Assembly (NCBI RefSeq): GCF_002929295.1 | Contig: NZ_PJIM01000002.1 | Location: 516,191 to 580,190 of the forward strand | Source of the DNA: Arthrobacter sp. SX1312 | GTDB taxonomy: Bacteria; Actinomycetota; Actinomycetes; Actinomycetales; Micrococcaceae | Length of the DNA: 64,000 nucleotides | Direction of reading: 5' to 3' | Shown: one piece after another, positions 16,700-25,512 of the stretch | How the letters are laid out: each line of letters opens with the position of its first letter | Position numbering within the stretch: the first letter of the stretch is position 1 | Made by a program: the position numbers and the translations under genes | The notes under the pieces: generated by a model | What the model saw: only the letters and a program-made list of their open reading frames with translations | The model's database searches: none | Told to the model about the DNA's origin: nothing

Positions 16700-17908
16700 C
16701 TATGAAGCAACGAACTCGCCGAGCGCGGCCAGGAGGCGGTCGACGTCATCGTCGTTGTTGTACGGCGCCAAGCCGATCCGCAGGGCGGCGCTGTCCTCGA
16801 GATCGAGGCGACGGAAGGCTTCGTACGCGTAGAACGAGCCGGCCGGCGCGAGAATGTCCCGTTCCACAAGGAACCGGTAGGCGTCCGTGGAGGACCGGCC
16901 CGGGAACGTCACCAGCAGTGTCGGTGTCCGATCCTGGGCTTTTGAGTGCAGCGTGACGGCGTCACCCAGTTCGGCCAGCCCTGCCTCGATCCGGGAGCGC
17001 AATGCGAGCTCGTACTCATCGACCATGTGAGCGGATGCGAGAAGGCGTGCACGGCGGCCGGTTGCGGCACCGGGGGCGATCCCGGCGAGGAAATCCACGG
17101 CCGCCGTGGCTCCGGCCATGATCTCGTACGGGAGGGTACCGAACTCGAACCGCTCAGGAACCTCGTTCGTGGACGGCAGGAGCTTGTCCGGCTGCAGTGA
17201 TTCCAGCAGATCCGGGTCGGCCACGAGAACACCGCAATGAGGCCCGAGGAATTTGTAGGGCGAACAGGCGAAGAAGTCAGCTCCCAACGCCTTTACGTCG
17301 ACCGCCGCATGAGCGGTGTAGTGCACTCCGTCCACATAGACCAGCGCGCCGACAGTGTGAGCGGCATCGGCGATGCGGCGCACCGGCGGTTTGGTGCCGA
17401 GCAGGTTCGACGCGGCGGTGATCGCTACCAGCTTCGTGCGCTCGGTGATCGCGGCTGCGACGGACGCTTCGTCGATCTCCGTGGTGTCCGGGTCGAAATC
17501 GATCCAGCGCACAGTGGCGCCGACCGCGGCTGCTGCTTGCAGCCAGGGGCGGATATTGGAGTCATGATCCAGGCGTGACACTACGACCTCGTCGCCGGGC
17601 TGCCAGGTCTTGGCGAGGTGGCGGGAGAAGTCATAGGCGAGCTGCGTTGCGCTTCGCCCATAGACGACACCGCGAGGATGCGCCCCCAGCAGGTCAGCCA
17701 TCGCCGCCCGGAATGCGCCGACCGCCGATTCGGCGTTGCTCTCCGAGCCCATACCGAAGCCGCGGTTGGACAGCGGCCCGGTGATGGCGTCGGCTATCGC
17801 AGCTCCCACGACGGTGGGGGCCTGCGTTCCGCCGGGGCCGTCGAAGTACGCGGTGCCGGTGAGCAGGGCGGGGAAGTGCGCGCGGAAGGCCGCGATGTCC
17901 AGGGTCAT
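16700..17908 (-). CDS. Cysteine-desulfurase-like aminotransferase class V protein
   Basis: A 402-residue PLP enzyme of fold type I, in the cysteine-desulfurase-like subgroup (the TIGR01976 type). YFDGPGGTQAPTVV near residue 22 is the subgroup signature. Other blocks are VVSRLDHDSNIRPWL, then VYVDGVHYTAHAAVDVKALG with the PLP-contacting Asp and His, and FACSPYKFLGPHCG with the Schiff-base lysine. It lacks an obvious active-site cysteine loop like that of IscS, so true desulfurase activity is doubtful. It follows the PanE-like gene on the same strand at 61 bp, so the two may form an operon. Confidence 0.88.
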   Translation of the reverse strand: MTLDIAAFRAHFPALLTGTAYFDGPGGTQAPTVVGAAIADAITGPLSNRGFGMGSESNAESAVGAFRAAMADLLGAHPRGVVYGRSATQLAYDFSRHLAKTWQPGDEVVVSRLDHDSNIRPWLQAAAAVGATVRWIDFDPDTTEIDEASVAAAITERTKLVAITAASNLLGTKPPVRRIADAAHTVGALVYVDGVHYTAHAAVDVKALGADFFACSPYKFLGPHCGVLVADPDLLESLQPDKLLPSTNEVPERFEFGTLPYEIMAGATAAVDFLAGIAPGAATGRRARLLASAHMVDEYELALRSRIEAGLAELGDAVTLHSKAQDRTPTLLVTFPGRSSTDAYRFLVERDILAPAGSFYAYEAFRRLDLEDSAALRIGLAPYNNDDDVDRLLAALGEFVAS

Positions 17909-17969
17909 GTCGTTACTTTCTCAGGTGGGGGTCGATACGGACAACGGCGCGGGCGAGAGCCGTCGTGGA

Positions 17970-18866
17970 TCAGTTCAAGAGGTTTGCCCTGATTGCGATG
18001 AGGGTCAGGTCGAGGAGCGGAGTGGATTGCTGCAGTGCCTTGGCCCGGAGTGCGTAGTCGCCGAGGATGTGGTCGACCTCTGATGGCAGTCCTGCGGTGA
18101 GGTCCCGGTACAGCGATGTGGTGAAGGACGATCCGGGTTCGGTCAGGAGCGCCACTGCCTGTCGGTGCGCCGGATCCGACACCGGGTGCCCGGCCCGTGT
18201 GGCGACGGCCTCTAGTTCTTCCATTGCCGCGCGTATCGCGCCTTCGCCGCCGGCATCAAGGATGCGGCCCACGGGAGCATGGAACAGGCAGTTGATGACG
18301 CTGGCAGCGGCGATGAACGCCCATTTGTCCCACAGCGCGCCCACCACGTCATCGGCGACCGAGAAGTCGATGCCCGGGACGTCAAGGGCGTCCCGGATAT
18401 CGTCCGCGACCGGAGCGTCTGTCAGGGAGCCCACCGTGAGTGAGCTCATCGGCGTCTTCTGGTGGACGATGTCTCCGTCGAGGGTCGCCACGATGCGGGC
18501 CAGACCGCCCAGTACCTGTCCCGGGTACGCCGCCTGGAGCTGGTCGATGTGCGCCATGCCGTTGAGGATCGGGAGGATGCGCGTGTTCGCGTCGATGAAC
18601 GGGTGGACGTCGATGACTGCGGAGGAGAAGGCTGTCGCCTTGACCGTGATGAGCACGAGATCGAAGACGGGCGCCGTGTCGGCGGTTGTGAGGACCTGCA
18701 CTGGGTGAGTTCGGTCGGCATCAGGGGACACGAATCGCAATCCGTCGCGGCGCAAGGCTTCTGCCTTCCGTTCACGGACGAGATAGGTGACGTCCCGCCC
18801 TGCTTCCTGCAACAGGGTCCCGAAGGCGCCTCCTGTGGCTCCGGCCCCTACGACGAGTATCCGCAC
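17970..18866 (-). CDS. 2-dehydropantoate 2-reductase-like protein (ApbA/PanE family)
   Basis: A 298-residue NADPH-dependent reductase. MRILVVGAGATGGAFG is the N-terminal Rossmann motif of ApbA/PanE. LITVKATAFSSAV contains the lysine (VKA) that contacts substrate, and ILPILNGMAHIDQL has the conserved NG. The C-terminal helical domain carries SSFTTSLYRDLTAGLPSEVD, matching the SSM-x-D-x-x-G-x-x-E-x-D pattern with some change. Family members reduce ketopantoate, but many paralogues act on other 2-keto acids. Here the partner is a PLP enzyme rather than pan genes, so the substrate is open. Confidence 0.88.
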   Translation of the reverse strand: MRILVVGAGATGGAFGTLLQEAGRDVTYLVRERKAEALRRDGLRFVSPDADRTHPVQVLTTADTAPVFDLVLITVKATAFSSAVIDVHPFIDANTRILPILNGMAHIDQLQAAYPGQVLGGLARIVATLDGDIVHQKTPMSSLTVGSLTDAPVADDIRDALDVPGIDFSVADDVVGALWDKWAFIAAASVINCLFHAPVGRILDAGGEGAIRAAMEELEAVATRAGHPVSDPAHRQAVALLTEPGSSFTTSLYRDLTAGLPSEVDHILGDYALRAKALQQSTPLLDLTLIAIRANLLN

Positions 18867-19071
18867 AACAACTCCTTCTCCTTGATGACGAACAACATGA
18901 TGAACACCTCACCATGATCTGCACGGCGAGTGTCCGTCCTGACCGTTCGGTGTCGCTTATGTCCTATGAGGAGGAGAACAATCCGAGCCGAGCACGAGGT
19001 TCAGACCTGCCGTCGCATCGGGAACGAGCTGTGGGCGTGGTTCGGTAACCCGTACATCGGGCGAACGACCG

Positions 19072-19518
19072 TCAGTCCCTCTTCAGATCCTCAGCAAGCA
19101 TCACCAGGATGCCGCTCGGGCCACGCACGTACGTGAGCTTGTAGACGTCTCGATATGTCGCCACACCCCGAAGCGGATGGCAGCCGTGCCGCGCAGCTAC
19201 CTCGAGCGCTGCGTCGATGTCATCCACGGAGAACGCGATGCGGTGCATGCCGATCTCGTTGGGAAGGGTGGGGTTCGTCTCGATCGCGTCGGGGTGAAGG
19301 TACTCGAAAAGCTCGAGCTGACCGTGACCATCCGGCGTTCTGAGTACGGCGATCTTGGCGTGGTTGCCGTCGAGGCCGACGGCGGTATCGGCCCAGTCGC
19401 CGCTGATCGTGTCGCGGCCAACGACTTCGAGGCCCAGATCGGTGAAGAACGCGATCGTCGCGTCGATGTCGCGGACGGCGATCCCGACGTTCTCCAATTT
19501 GATCGTCATGCTTCGCAT
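19072..19518 (-). CDS. VOC family (glyoxalase/bleomycin-resistance-like) protein
   Basis: A 148-residue protein with two beta-alpha-beta-beta-beta repeats. KLENVGIAVRDIDATIAFF opens the first half, and MHRIAFSVDDIDAALEVAA opens the second. Metal-ligand-like residues (H in GMHRIAF, E in LELFEYL) suggest a metal site of the methylmalonyl-CoA epimerase/glyoxalase type. The substrate is unknown. Two ATG codons, at 19518 and 19509, are both possible starts. It is related in fold to the truncated VOC remnant 2.6 kb to the left but is a different gene. Confidence 0.85.
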   Translation of the reverse strand: MRSMTIKLENVGIAVRDIDATIAFFTDLGLEVVGRDTISGDWADTAVGLDGNHAKIAVLRTPDGHGQLELFEYLHPDAIETNPTLPNEIGMHRIAFSVDDIDAALEVAARHGCHPLRGVATYRDVYKLTYVRGPSGILVMLAEDLKRD

Positions 19519-19773
19519 GCTACCGACAGGCGCACTGGGCCTGCAGTGCAGTTTCTCGCCCTGCCCGTCGGCCGATCGGCGACGAGGGGTTCAAGCACGG
19601 TCATCCAGGCCGGATGCTTCTCGGTGTTGCGGGCGCGCAGACTCGGCGTGCTGATCATCACGTCTGCGCACGAGTCCAGACATGACGCATCGGATCGATG
19701 AGCCGTGCCGTTGCTCTGGGTAACCCGACATCTCGTGACGCGTTCCCCTCGGCTTGTCGCTCACCGATCCTCG

Positions 19774-20181
19774 CTAGGTCGCTCGACCGCGGTGCAGCGT
19801 CGTGCGCTTCACCGTTCCGTCCGGGTTGAAGTAGGTCCACTGGCCAGTCTTGCGGCCCAGGTCGAACTCACCCTCGTCGATGATCGTCCCTGCCGCGTTC
19901 CAGCGCTGCCAGAAGCCGTGCTTCTCCCCGTCGACGAACCCACCTCTTTGCAGCAGCCCGCCGGTCGCACGGTACCAGGTCACCGGTCCGGTGAGGCTTC
20001 CTGCTGCGTACTGGCTCACCGACCGCATCCGCCCGTCCGCGAAGTAGTGCGTCCACTCGCCGACTCGTTCACCCTCGACGTAGGTGCCGACGATCATGCC
20101 TCCGTGAGGATCACGCTCCTCCCAGCGGCCGGTGCGGCGCCCCGAGGCATCCTCTTCGTTCCGCGTCTCGCTGTCGCTCAT
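19774..20181 (-). CDS. MORN-variant / YwqK-like repeat protein
   Basis: A 135-residue soluble protein made of short repeats. RRTGRWEERDPHGGMIVGTY, VGEWTHYFADGRMRSVSQY, TGPVTWYRATGGLLQRGGF, KHGFWQRWNAAGTIIDEGEF and KTGQWTYFNPDGTVKRTTL each show the G-x-W/Y-(x)n-G pattern of the MORN variant found in YwqK. YwqK of Bacillus is described as a toxin-antitoxin component, but I see no toxin gene beside this one. Its start ATG overlaps the stop of the ArsR gene by 4 bp, so it is translationally coupled to a regulator. Function is unknown. Confidence 0.8.
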   Translation of the reverse strand: MSDSETRNEEDASGRRTGRWEERDPHGGMIVGTYVEGERVGEWTHYFADGRMRSVSQYAAGSLTGPVTWYRATGGLLQRGGFVDGEKHGFWQRWNAAGTIIDEGEFDLGRKTGQWTYFNPDGTVKRTTLHRGRAT

Positions 20182-20468
20182 TCCTGCTCCTGATCATCGA
20201 TGTGGGTCGCGAGCCACGCAGCGACCTCGGTCAACCGCGCGGTGTCGAGATGGTGGATATTGGTGCGCCCGATCTTGCGGACGCTGACCACGCCCGCCTC
20301 TTCCAGTACGGCGACGTGCTTGCTGACGGCCTGGCGGGTGACGACCGTGGCCCGGCCGGACATCAGCCGTGTGCACAGTTCGAACAGGCTCTGGTCGTTG
20401 CGTTCGTGGAGGGCTTCGATCAGGGCGCGGCGGGTGGGATCTGCAATCGCCCGGAATGCATCACTCAT
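20178..20468 (-). CDS. ArsR-family winged-helix regulator
   Basis: A 96-residue DNA-binding protein. AFRAIADPTRRALIEALHE is the canonical ArsR opening, and VTRQAVSKHVAVLEEAGVV is the recognition helix and wing. There is no CxC metal motif, so this belongs to the non-metal ArsR group. I prefer the ATG at 20468 because homologues start MSDAFRAIADPTRR, although an ATG at 20489 is in frame. It is translationally coupled to the MORN-repeat gene, and both probably respond to the operator just upstream. Confidence 0.9.
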   Translation of the reverse strand: MSDAFRAIADPTRRALIEALHERNDQSLFELCTRLMSGRATVVTRQAVSKHVAVLEEAGVVSVRKIGRTNIHHLDTARLTEVAAWLATHIDDQEQE

Positions 20469-20480
20469 ATCGCGAAGGTA

Positions 20481-20498
20481 GGTAACCATCAGGTTGCC
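20481..20498. promoter_or_regulatory. Candidate ArsR operator
   Basis: GGTAACCATCAGGTTGCC is an inverted repeat with arms GGTAACC and GGTTGCC (6 of 7 matches) and a 4-nt centre, placed 13 bp before the preferred ArsR start. Spacing and position fit autoregulation. Confidence 0.5.
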
Positions 20499-20607
20499 TG
20501 TCAAGAACCAAGAGGAAGGTCCTTGATCATCCGGTTCGTGGGAGGACAGTAGTCGGTGAGGGGGCGTTGGATGGGCGGGTCCGGAACCGACGAACGTTGG
20601 AGAGAAG

Positions 20608-21678
20608 ATGTCCCATCAGTTGAGAATCGGCACCCTCGACGGCGGCCGTGCGCCTGCTGAACTCGATGCCCGGCGGTTCAACCGCCACACGTTCTGGTGC
20701 GGGCAGAGCGGGTCGGGGAAGACCTACGCGCTGGGTGTCGTCCTGGAACAGCTGCTGCTGGGCACCCGGCTGCCGCTCCTCGTCCTCGATCCGAACGCGG
20801 ACTTCGTCCGCCTGGGAGAACTCAAGGCGCCGCTCAACGGGAGTTCGGACGCGTTCGATGATGTGCGCGTCCTTCGCGCCACGGGGAGCGGGTCCGACTA
20901 CGTCCGGGTGCGGTTCCTGGACCAGTCGCTGGAGTCGCGCGCCGCCGTCCTGGGTCTCGATCCGGTCCTGGACCGCGAGGAGTACAACGTCCTCGTCCAC
21001 CTCGAGAGCGAGGTGGACGTGAAGGATCGCACCGATCTGGTCGGTCAGCTGCGGGCGAAGGACTCCGCCTCGGGGCGGAATCTCGCGATGCGCATCGAGA
21101 ATCTCGGCGTCCTCGAATGGGACCTCTGGGCATGGGGCGGCCGGTCCGCTGAAGACGTCATCGACGAACGCCCACGCGCGACTGTCCTCGATCTGGGCGG
21201 CTTCCGGTTTCCGACCGAACCGCAGGTCGCGGCGCTCAGCGTGCTCGATCACCTGTGGAAGAACCGTGAGGAACGTCGCCCGATCCTCATCGTGATCGAC
21301 GAGGCCCACAACCTCTGCAGCCCGGACCCGATCACGCCCGTCCAGCGCGCGCTCACCGAACGGATCACCCAGATCGCCGCGGAGGGGCGTAAGTTCGGGC
21401 TCTGGCTTCTTCTGTCGACCCAGCGACCGTCCAAACTCCCTGTCAACGTCCTGAGCCAGTGCGACAACCTCGTCCTCATGAAGATGTCATCGCCGCGGGA
21501 TCTTGCCGAACTGGCCTCCGTCTTCGGTTACGTCTCGCCCGGGCACCTCGACGACGCCCTGCATTTCACGAAGGGCCAGGCCCTGGTCGCGGGGGGCTTC
21601 ATCGCCGCTCCGTCGGTGGTGCAGGTGCGCACGCGGCTCACCCACGAAGGCGGGGCCGACATCGCCGTACCCCTCTGA
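20608..21678 (+). CDS. HerA/FtsK-like ATPase (DUF87-type), stand-alone
   Basis: A 356-residue P-loop ATPase. Walker A is GQSGSGKTYALGVVLE (about residues 33-40), LLVLDPNADFVRLGEL follows the first helix, and Walker B is ILIVIDEAHNLCSPDP (about residues 225-240). ERITQIAAEGRKFGLWLLLSTQ supplies the sensor and arginine-finger region of the HerA/VirB4 branch. Members of this branch pump DNA or remodel protein-DNA complexes as hexamers. No nuclease (NurA), SIR2 or other HerA partner is adjacent on either side. The ATG at 20608 follows GGAGAG. It is divergent from the ArsR operon. Confidence 0.85.
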   Translation: MSHQLRIGTLDGGRAPAELDARRFNRHTFWCGQSGSGKTYALGVVLEQLLLGTRLPLLVLDPNADFVRLGELKAPLNGSSDAFDDVRVLRATGSGSDYVRVRFLDQSLESRAAVLGLDPVLDREEYNVLVHLESEVDVKDRTDLVGQLRAKDSASGRNLAMRIENLGVLEWDLWAWGGRSAEDVIDERPRATVLDLGGFRFPTEPQVAALSVLDHLWKNREERRPILIVIDEAHNLCSPDPITPVQRALTERITQIAAEGRKFGLWLLLSTQRPSKLPVNVLSQCDNLVLMKMSSPRDLAELASVFGYVSPGHLDDALHFTKGQALVAGGFIAAPSVVQVRTRLTHEGGADIAVPL

Positions 21679-21745
21679 GGCAACCCTCGAACGAACCCCC
21701 GGGAAGCCCGCGAGGCACCAGGCCGGAAGGCAGTCCGGTGCCGGG

Positions 21746-22147
21746 TCAGGCGCTCGCCGGGTGCTCCTGTTCCCCGGCTCCGCTCTGCAGCCAGGCCACC
21801 GCCAGGTGGCGGGAGGTGAAGAACCGCGTGGGACAGGGCGGGGAGTTCACCCCGAGGAAGAAATTGGCGATCATCCTGTCGACGGGGGAGGAGCCCAGGA
21901 GGGCGATCCGCGACGCCGCGCAGGGGGTGGCGAAGACGGCCCGCGCGTCGCGCGTCACCGTTCGCGTGGTCTCCATGTCCACGAGCATCGGGTGGCCCTC
22001 CGCCTCGGCGAGGGAGTCGACCGCCCGCATGGCGGCCTCGGCGTCCGTGGCGGTGATGGTGCAGTCCCGATCCCACTCCAGGTGGAGGATGCCGTTCGGC
22101 AGGAGTTCCAGGCCGGCTTTGTCGCCGTCGATACGCTGTGCGGGCAA
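21746..22147 (-). CDS. STAS/SEC14-like domain protein
   Basis: A 133-residue soluble protein. GLELLPNGILHLEWDRDC, HPMLVDMETTRTVTRDARAV and IALLGSSPVDRMIANFFLGV are blocks I associate with a Micrococcaceae family annotated as STAS/SEC14-like, possibly anti-sigma-antagonist-like. There is no clear serine phosphorylation site. The start is a TTG at 22147, chosen because AGGAGG (plus-strand 22153-22158) is exactly 5 nt upstream and the extension to 22204 has poor sequence. It is in line with the methyltransferase gene, 73 bp downstream of it. Role unknown. Confidence 0.7.
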   Translation of the reverse strand: MPAQRIDGDKAGLELLPNGILHLEWDRDCTITATDAEAAMRAVDSLAEAEGHPMLVDMETTRTVTRDARAVFATPCAASRIALLGSSPVDRMIANFFLGVNSPPCPTRFFTSRHLAVAWLQSGAGEQEHPASA

Positions 22148-22220
22148 GGGGGCCTCCTGAGCAGACCGCTGATGCCTTCCGGGCCGGGCCGGCCCTGGGT
22201 TCACCCCGTGAGACCGAGGA

Positions 22221-23006
22221 TCAGCGAGTCTTCATCGTAGCGAAGTATCCGGGGATGCCGGTGGTCCCGTCGCCGCCCATCGGCACCGCCTCGATGGTCA
22301 CCGGTCCATCGGTCACCACCTGCCAGGCGGCCTCGGGGAACGCTGCGCGGCGTTCCTCCGGGCCGAAACGGCCCGGCACGGGAATGCCGCCGATGGCCTT
22401 GCGCAGCGGAAGCGGGATCCTGCCCGGCATCGCGCCGAGGCTCTGCATGTAGGAGAGCGGGCTGCCGCGATAGTTCGTCTCCGTGAGCAGGACGCGTCCG
22501 CGCCGGCCCACCAGTGCGTGCAGGTTCTGCGCCAGCTGGTCGCGCTGCGGGCCCCTCAGGACATGGAAGACACCACGGACGAACACGTTCATGTCCCCGT
22601 ATTCCTCATGGAGCATATGGCCGCTGCCGGGAAGGGTGAGGTCGAGGGCTCGGAAGGTGATGGCATGCCCGTCCCCGGTCTCCTGCCGCGCCCGCTGTAC
22701 GGCACTCTCCGCGATGTCCACGCCGACGGCGGCCGGGAAGCGGGGGGCGAGCCAGCGCGTCCAGCGTCCGTTCCCGCATCCGACGTCGAGGACCGGGAGC
22801 GCGCAGTCCATGGACGCCTCCATGGACTGCGCGTACTGCTCCGCCTCGGGGCCGATGTCCGTGTCCCAGAGCACCTCGCCCTGTGTGCCGGTTGCCCGGA
22901 CTCCGTGCCAGTAGCCTTCCCACGCCCTCGCCGGGTCCCGGGGAGTGCGCCGCGCCAGGAGCGCGACCTCGGGGATCATCAGGAGTTGGCGGATGATTCG
23001 CAGCAT
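22221..23006 (-). CDS. SAM-dependent methyltransferase
   Basis: A 261-residue class I methyltransferase. LPVLDVGCGNGRWTRWLA (about residues 67-84) is motif I, VGVDIAESAVQRAR is motif II, and DMNVFVRGVFHVL sits where motif IV is expected. The N-terminal 40 residues are basic and hydrophobic. The C-terminal third (IPVPGRFGPEERRAAFPE) resembles proteins annotated as class I methyltransferases in Arthrobacter. The substrate is unknown. It is divergent from the GGDEF-EAL gene, with a 157-bp gap. Confidence 0.85.
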   Translation of the reverse strand: MLRIIRQLLMIPEVALLARRTPRDPARAWEGYWHGVRATGTQGEVLWDTDIGPEAEQYAQSMEASMDCALPVLDVGCGNGRWTRWLAPRFPAAVGVDIAESAVQRARQETGDGHAITFRALDLTLPGSGHMLHEEYGDMNVFVRGVFHVLRGPQRDQLAQNLHALVGRRGRVLLTETNYRGSPLSYMQSLGAMPGRIPLPLRKAIGGIPVPGRFGPEERRAAFPEAAWQVVTDGPVTIEAVPMGGDGTTGIPGYFATMKTR

Positions 23007-23163
23007 AGGTCGAGGGTACAGACGGTCCCCGCACAACAGGGTCAACCAAGGATTTCCACAGGATGCGGCGAGGACGCACCGGATCGAGTCCGGCCGGGGT
23101 GGCGGCCTGCCTATGCTGGCCCTTGCCATGAACGCCATGGCCAGCGCAGAGGATGGGGACTTG

Positions 23164-25410
23164 ATGCGGCGCGACACGCCCTTTGCCGCCGTCGTGCGCC
23201 GCCGCGAGCAGTGGGGTCACACCCGGGTCCTGACCGCCGTGATGGTGAGCCTGCTCGTCCTCTATACCGTGAGCCTCCTGCTGGGGGATCCGACGACGTT
23301 CGAGCCTCTCTCCGACGGCTGGCTGTGCATCCTCACCGAACTCTCCGCCGTAGGCCTGTGCATCAGTGCTGCGGTACGGACCCGATTCGCCGAACCGCAG
23401 GTCCTGCTCGGCGGCGGGGCGGTCCTCGCCTACACCGCCGGCGACGCCTACTACCTGGCATCGCTGGACGGAGGCGACTCGCTCGGCTTCATCTCCCTGG
23501 CGGACGTTCCGTACCTCGCCTTCTATCCGCTGATGCTCGGCGCTCTCGCGGTCGTGCTCGTGCGGAAGCTGCGCGGCCTGATGTGGCCCATCCTGCTGGA
23601 CAGCCTGGTCGGAGCGCTCGCGGCAGCCTCGCTCGTGGCGCTGCTGCTGGCGCCGATCCTGCAGACCGGCACTGCCGGCGGCACGGCCTTCGAGGTGGCC
23701 ATCACCGTCGCCTACCCGCTCCTCGATTTGCTGGTGATCACCGCCGTGGGAGGGGTCCTCGCGTCAAGGGGCCTCGACATCGGGCCGCGCTGGCCTGTCC
23801 TGATCGCCGGGATGATCCTCTTCTCCGCGGCCGACGTCGCCTATGCGCTGGGCATCGAGGACTACAGCGCCGGTTCGCTCATCGATGCCGGCTGGGTGAC
23901 CGGGGTGGTGGCCGTGGCTGCCTGGGTCGACGGCGCAGCAGGAACCGGGCGGGCCCGCAGGAGCCGCGGCGTCCCGGAGCTCGCGGCACCCCTGGTGTCC
24001 ACGGCGGCGGCGCTCGCCGTGCTCGTCATCGGTTCCCGGCTGGACATCCCGCTGCTCGCGGTGATCTTCGCGGCTGCCTCGCTGGGCCTGGCGTCCGTGC
24101 CCCTCGCCTTCCGGAACCGGATGCTCATGGCGCTGGCACGCACGGACGAGCTCACCAAGCTGCCGAACCGTCGCGCCCTGCTGACCGATGTGCCCGACCG
24201 GCTGGCCGACGGCCGCACCGGTGCGCTGTTCATCGTCGATCTCGACCGCTTCAAGCACGTGAACGACGCCCTCGGGCACGACGTCGGGGACGCGCTCCTC
24301 GTGCAGGTCAGCCGACGGTTCCGTCAGCAGCTGCGCCCAGGGGACCTGCTCGCGCGGCTCGGCGGCGACGAGTTCGCCGTGTTCCTCAGTGGCGCGACGG
24401 AGGACGACGCCGTGGCCGCGGCGAAGAGGCTGGGCGCCGAACTCTCCAGCCCTGTGGAGATCGGTACCACCGCCCTTCAGGTGAGCGCCAGCATCGGGAT
24501 CGCCCTGACGCCCCGGCACGGCACCGACATCAGCCTGCTCATGCGGAAGGCCGATATCGCCATGTTCCGGGCGAAGGCGCAGCGCAGCGGCTGCCACGTG
24601 TACGACGCCACGGACGACGACGACGGCGAACTGCGGCTGCGGACCGTCCAGGAGATCCGGACGGCGCTCGCGGAGGATCAGTTGGAGCTGCACTATCAGC
24701 CGAAGGTCCGCCTGGCCGACCAGGAGGTGATCGGCGTGGAGGCCCTCGTCCGGTGGAACCACCCGACCCGCGGGCAGTTGCCACCGAGCGCGTTCCTGTC
24801 GCTCGCCGAGGATGCCGGCCTGATGCCGCAGCTGTCCTCGCTCGTCCTTCGGAGGGCCGTCCAGCGCGTCGCCCGCTGGCGCGCGGAAGGTCTGGACGTC
24901 GTCGTCGCCGTGAACATGTCCGGTTCCTGCATCCTGCCGTGCCTCCCGCACGAGATCCTTGACCTGCTCGAGGAGCACGGCGTGCCGGCGTCCTGTCTCA
25001 TGCTCGAGATCACCGAGGACGTCCTGATGTCCACGCCCGCGGGGACCGCCGGGCTCCTCGCGGAGCTGCGGGCCGTGGGCGTCCAGATCTCGATCGACGA
25101 CTTCGGCACCGGCTACAGCTCCCTGGCCTACCTGCGGGACCTTCCCGTCGACGAACTGAAACTCGACCGCTCGTTCGTCACCGCGATGGGGGGCGACGCG
25201 CGGGCAGGCGCGCTGGTCGGGTCGATCATCGACATGGCGCACAGCCTGGGCCTCCGCGTGGTCGCCGAGGGCGTCAACAGCGAGGAGACCCGGGAGGAGC
25301 TGCTGAACCGCGGATGCGATTCCGGGCAGGGCTTCCACCTCGCCATGCCCCTCCCGGGGTCCGACATCGGACCGTGGCTCGCGGCCCGCACAGTGGCGGC
25401 GGGCCGCTGA
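23164..25410 (+). CDS. Membrane-bound GGDEF-EAL cyclic-di-GMP enzyme
   Basis: A protein of about 748 residues with an N-terminal membrane sensor (roughly nine hydrophobic segments up to residue 315), a GGDEF domain and an EAL domain. The cyclase signature is RLGGDEFAVF (about residues 398-407) with an RxxD inhibitory site (RPGD) five residues upstream, so it looks active. The phosphodiesterase domain keeps VEALVRW (about 525-531), SIDDFGTGYSSLAYLRD and VVAEGVNSEE, so it also looks active. It should both make and degrade cyclic-di-GMP. The start is uncertain: ATG at 23164 has GGGG 5 nt upstream, and ATGs at 23113-23137 are in frame. An orphan response regulator follows 102 bp later. Confidence 0.92.
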   Translation: MRRDTPFAAVVRRREQWGHTRVLTAVMVSLLVLYTVSLLLGDPTTFEPLSDGWLCILTELSAVGLCISAAVRTRFAEPQVLLGGGAVLAYTAGDAYYLASLDGGDSLGFISLADVPYLAFYPLMLGALAVVLVRKLRGLMWPILLDSLVGALAAASLVALLLAPILQTGTAGGTAFEVAITVAYPLLDLLVITAVGGVLASRGLDIGPRWPVLIAGMILFSAADVAYALGIEDYSAGSLIDAGWVTGVVAVAAWVDGAAGTGRARRSRGVPELAAPLVSTAAALAVLVIGSRLDIPLLAVIFAAASLGLASVPLAFRNRMLMALARTDELTKLPNRRALLTDVPDRLADGRTGALFIVDLDRFKHVNDALGHDVGDALLVQVSRRFRQQLRPGDLLARLGGDEFAVFLSGATEDDAVAAAKRLGAELSSPVEIGTTALQVSASIGIALTPRHGTDISLLMRKADIAMFRAKAQRSGCHVYDATDDDDGELRLRTVQEIRTALAEDQLELHYQPKVRLADQEVIGVEALVRWNHPTRGQLPPSAFLSLAEDAGLMPQLSSLVLRRAVQRVARWRAEGLDVVVAVNMSGSCILPCLPHEILDLLEEHGVPASCLMLEITEDVLMSTPAGTAGLLAELRAVGVQISIDDFGTGYSSLAYLRDLPVDELKLDRSFVTAMGGDARAGALVGSIIDMAHSLGLRVVAEGVNSEETREELLNRGCDSGQGFHLAMPLPGSDIGPWLAARTVAAGR

Positions 25411-25512
25411 TGGCTGCGGTCCTCGGGGGCCGGCGGACGCGCCCGGTAGAAACTGTGCAGAACGGTTCCGATGCACTCGGTCCGGGCGCCGACATCTGGC
25501 AATGTGTTAGCC

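Noticed and set aside
19519-19773. Possible gene fragment upstream of the VOC gene (minus-strand frame with SLRARNTEKHPAWM)
   Set aside because: The frame is short, lacks a ribosome binding site and I cannot match it to a family; kept as unannotated intergenic DNA.
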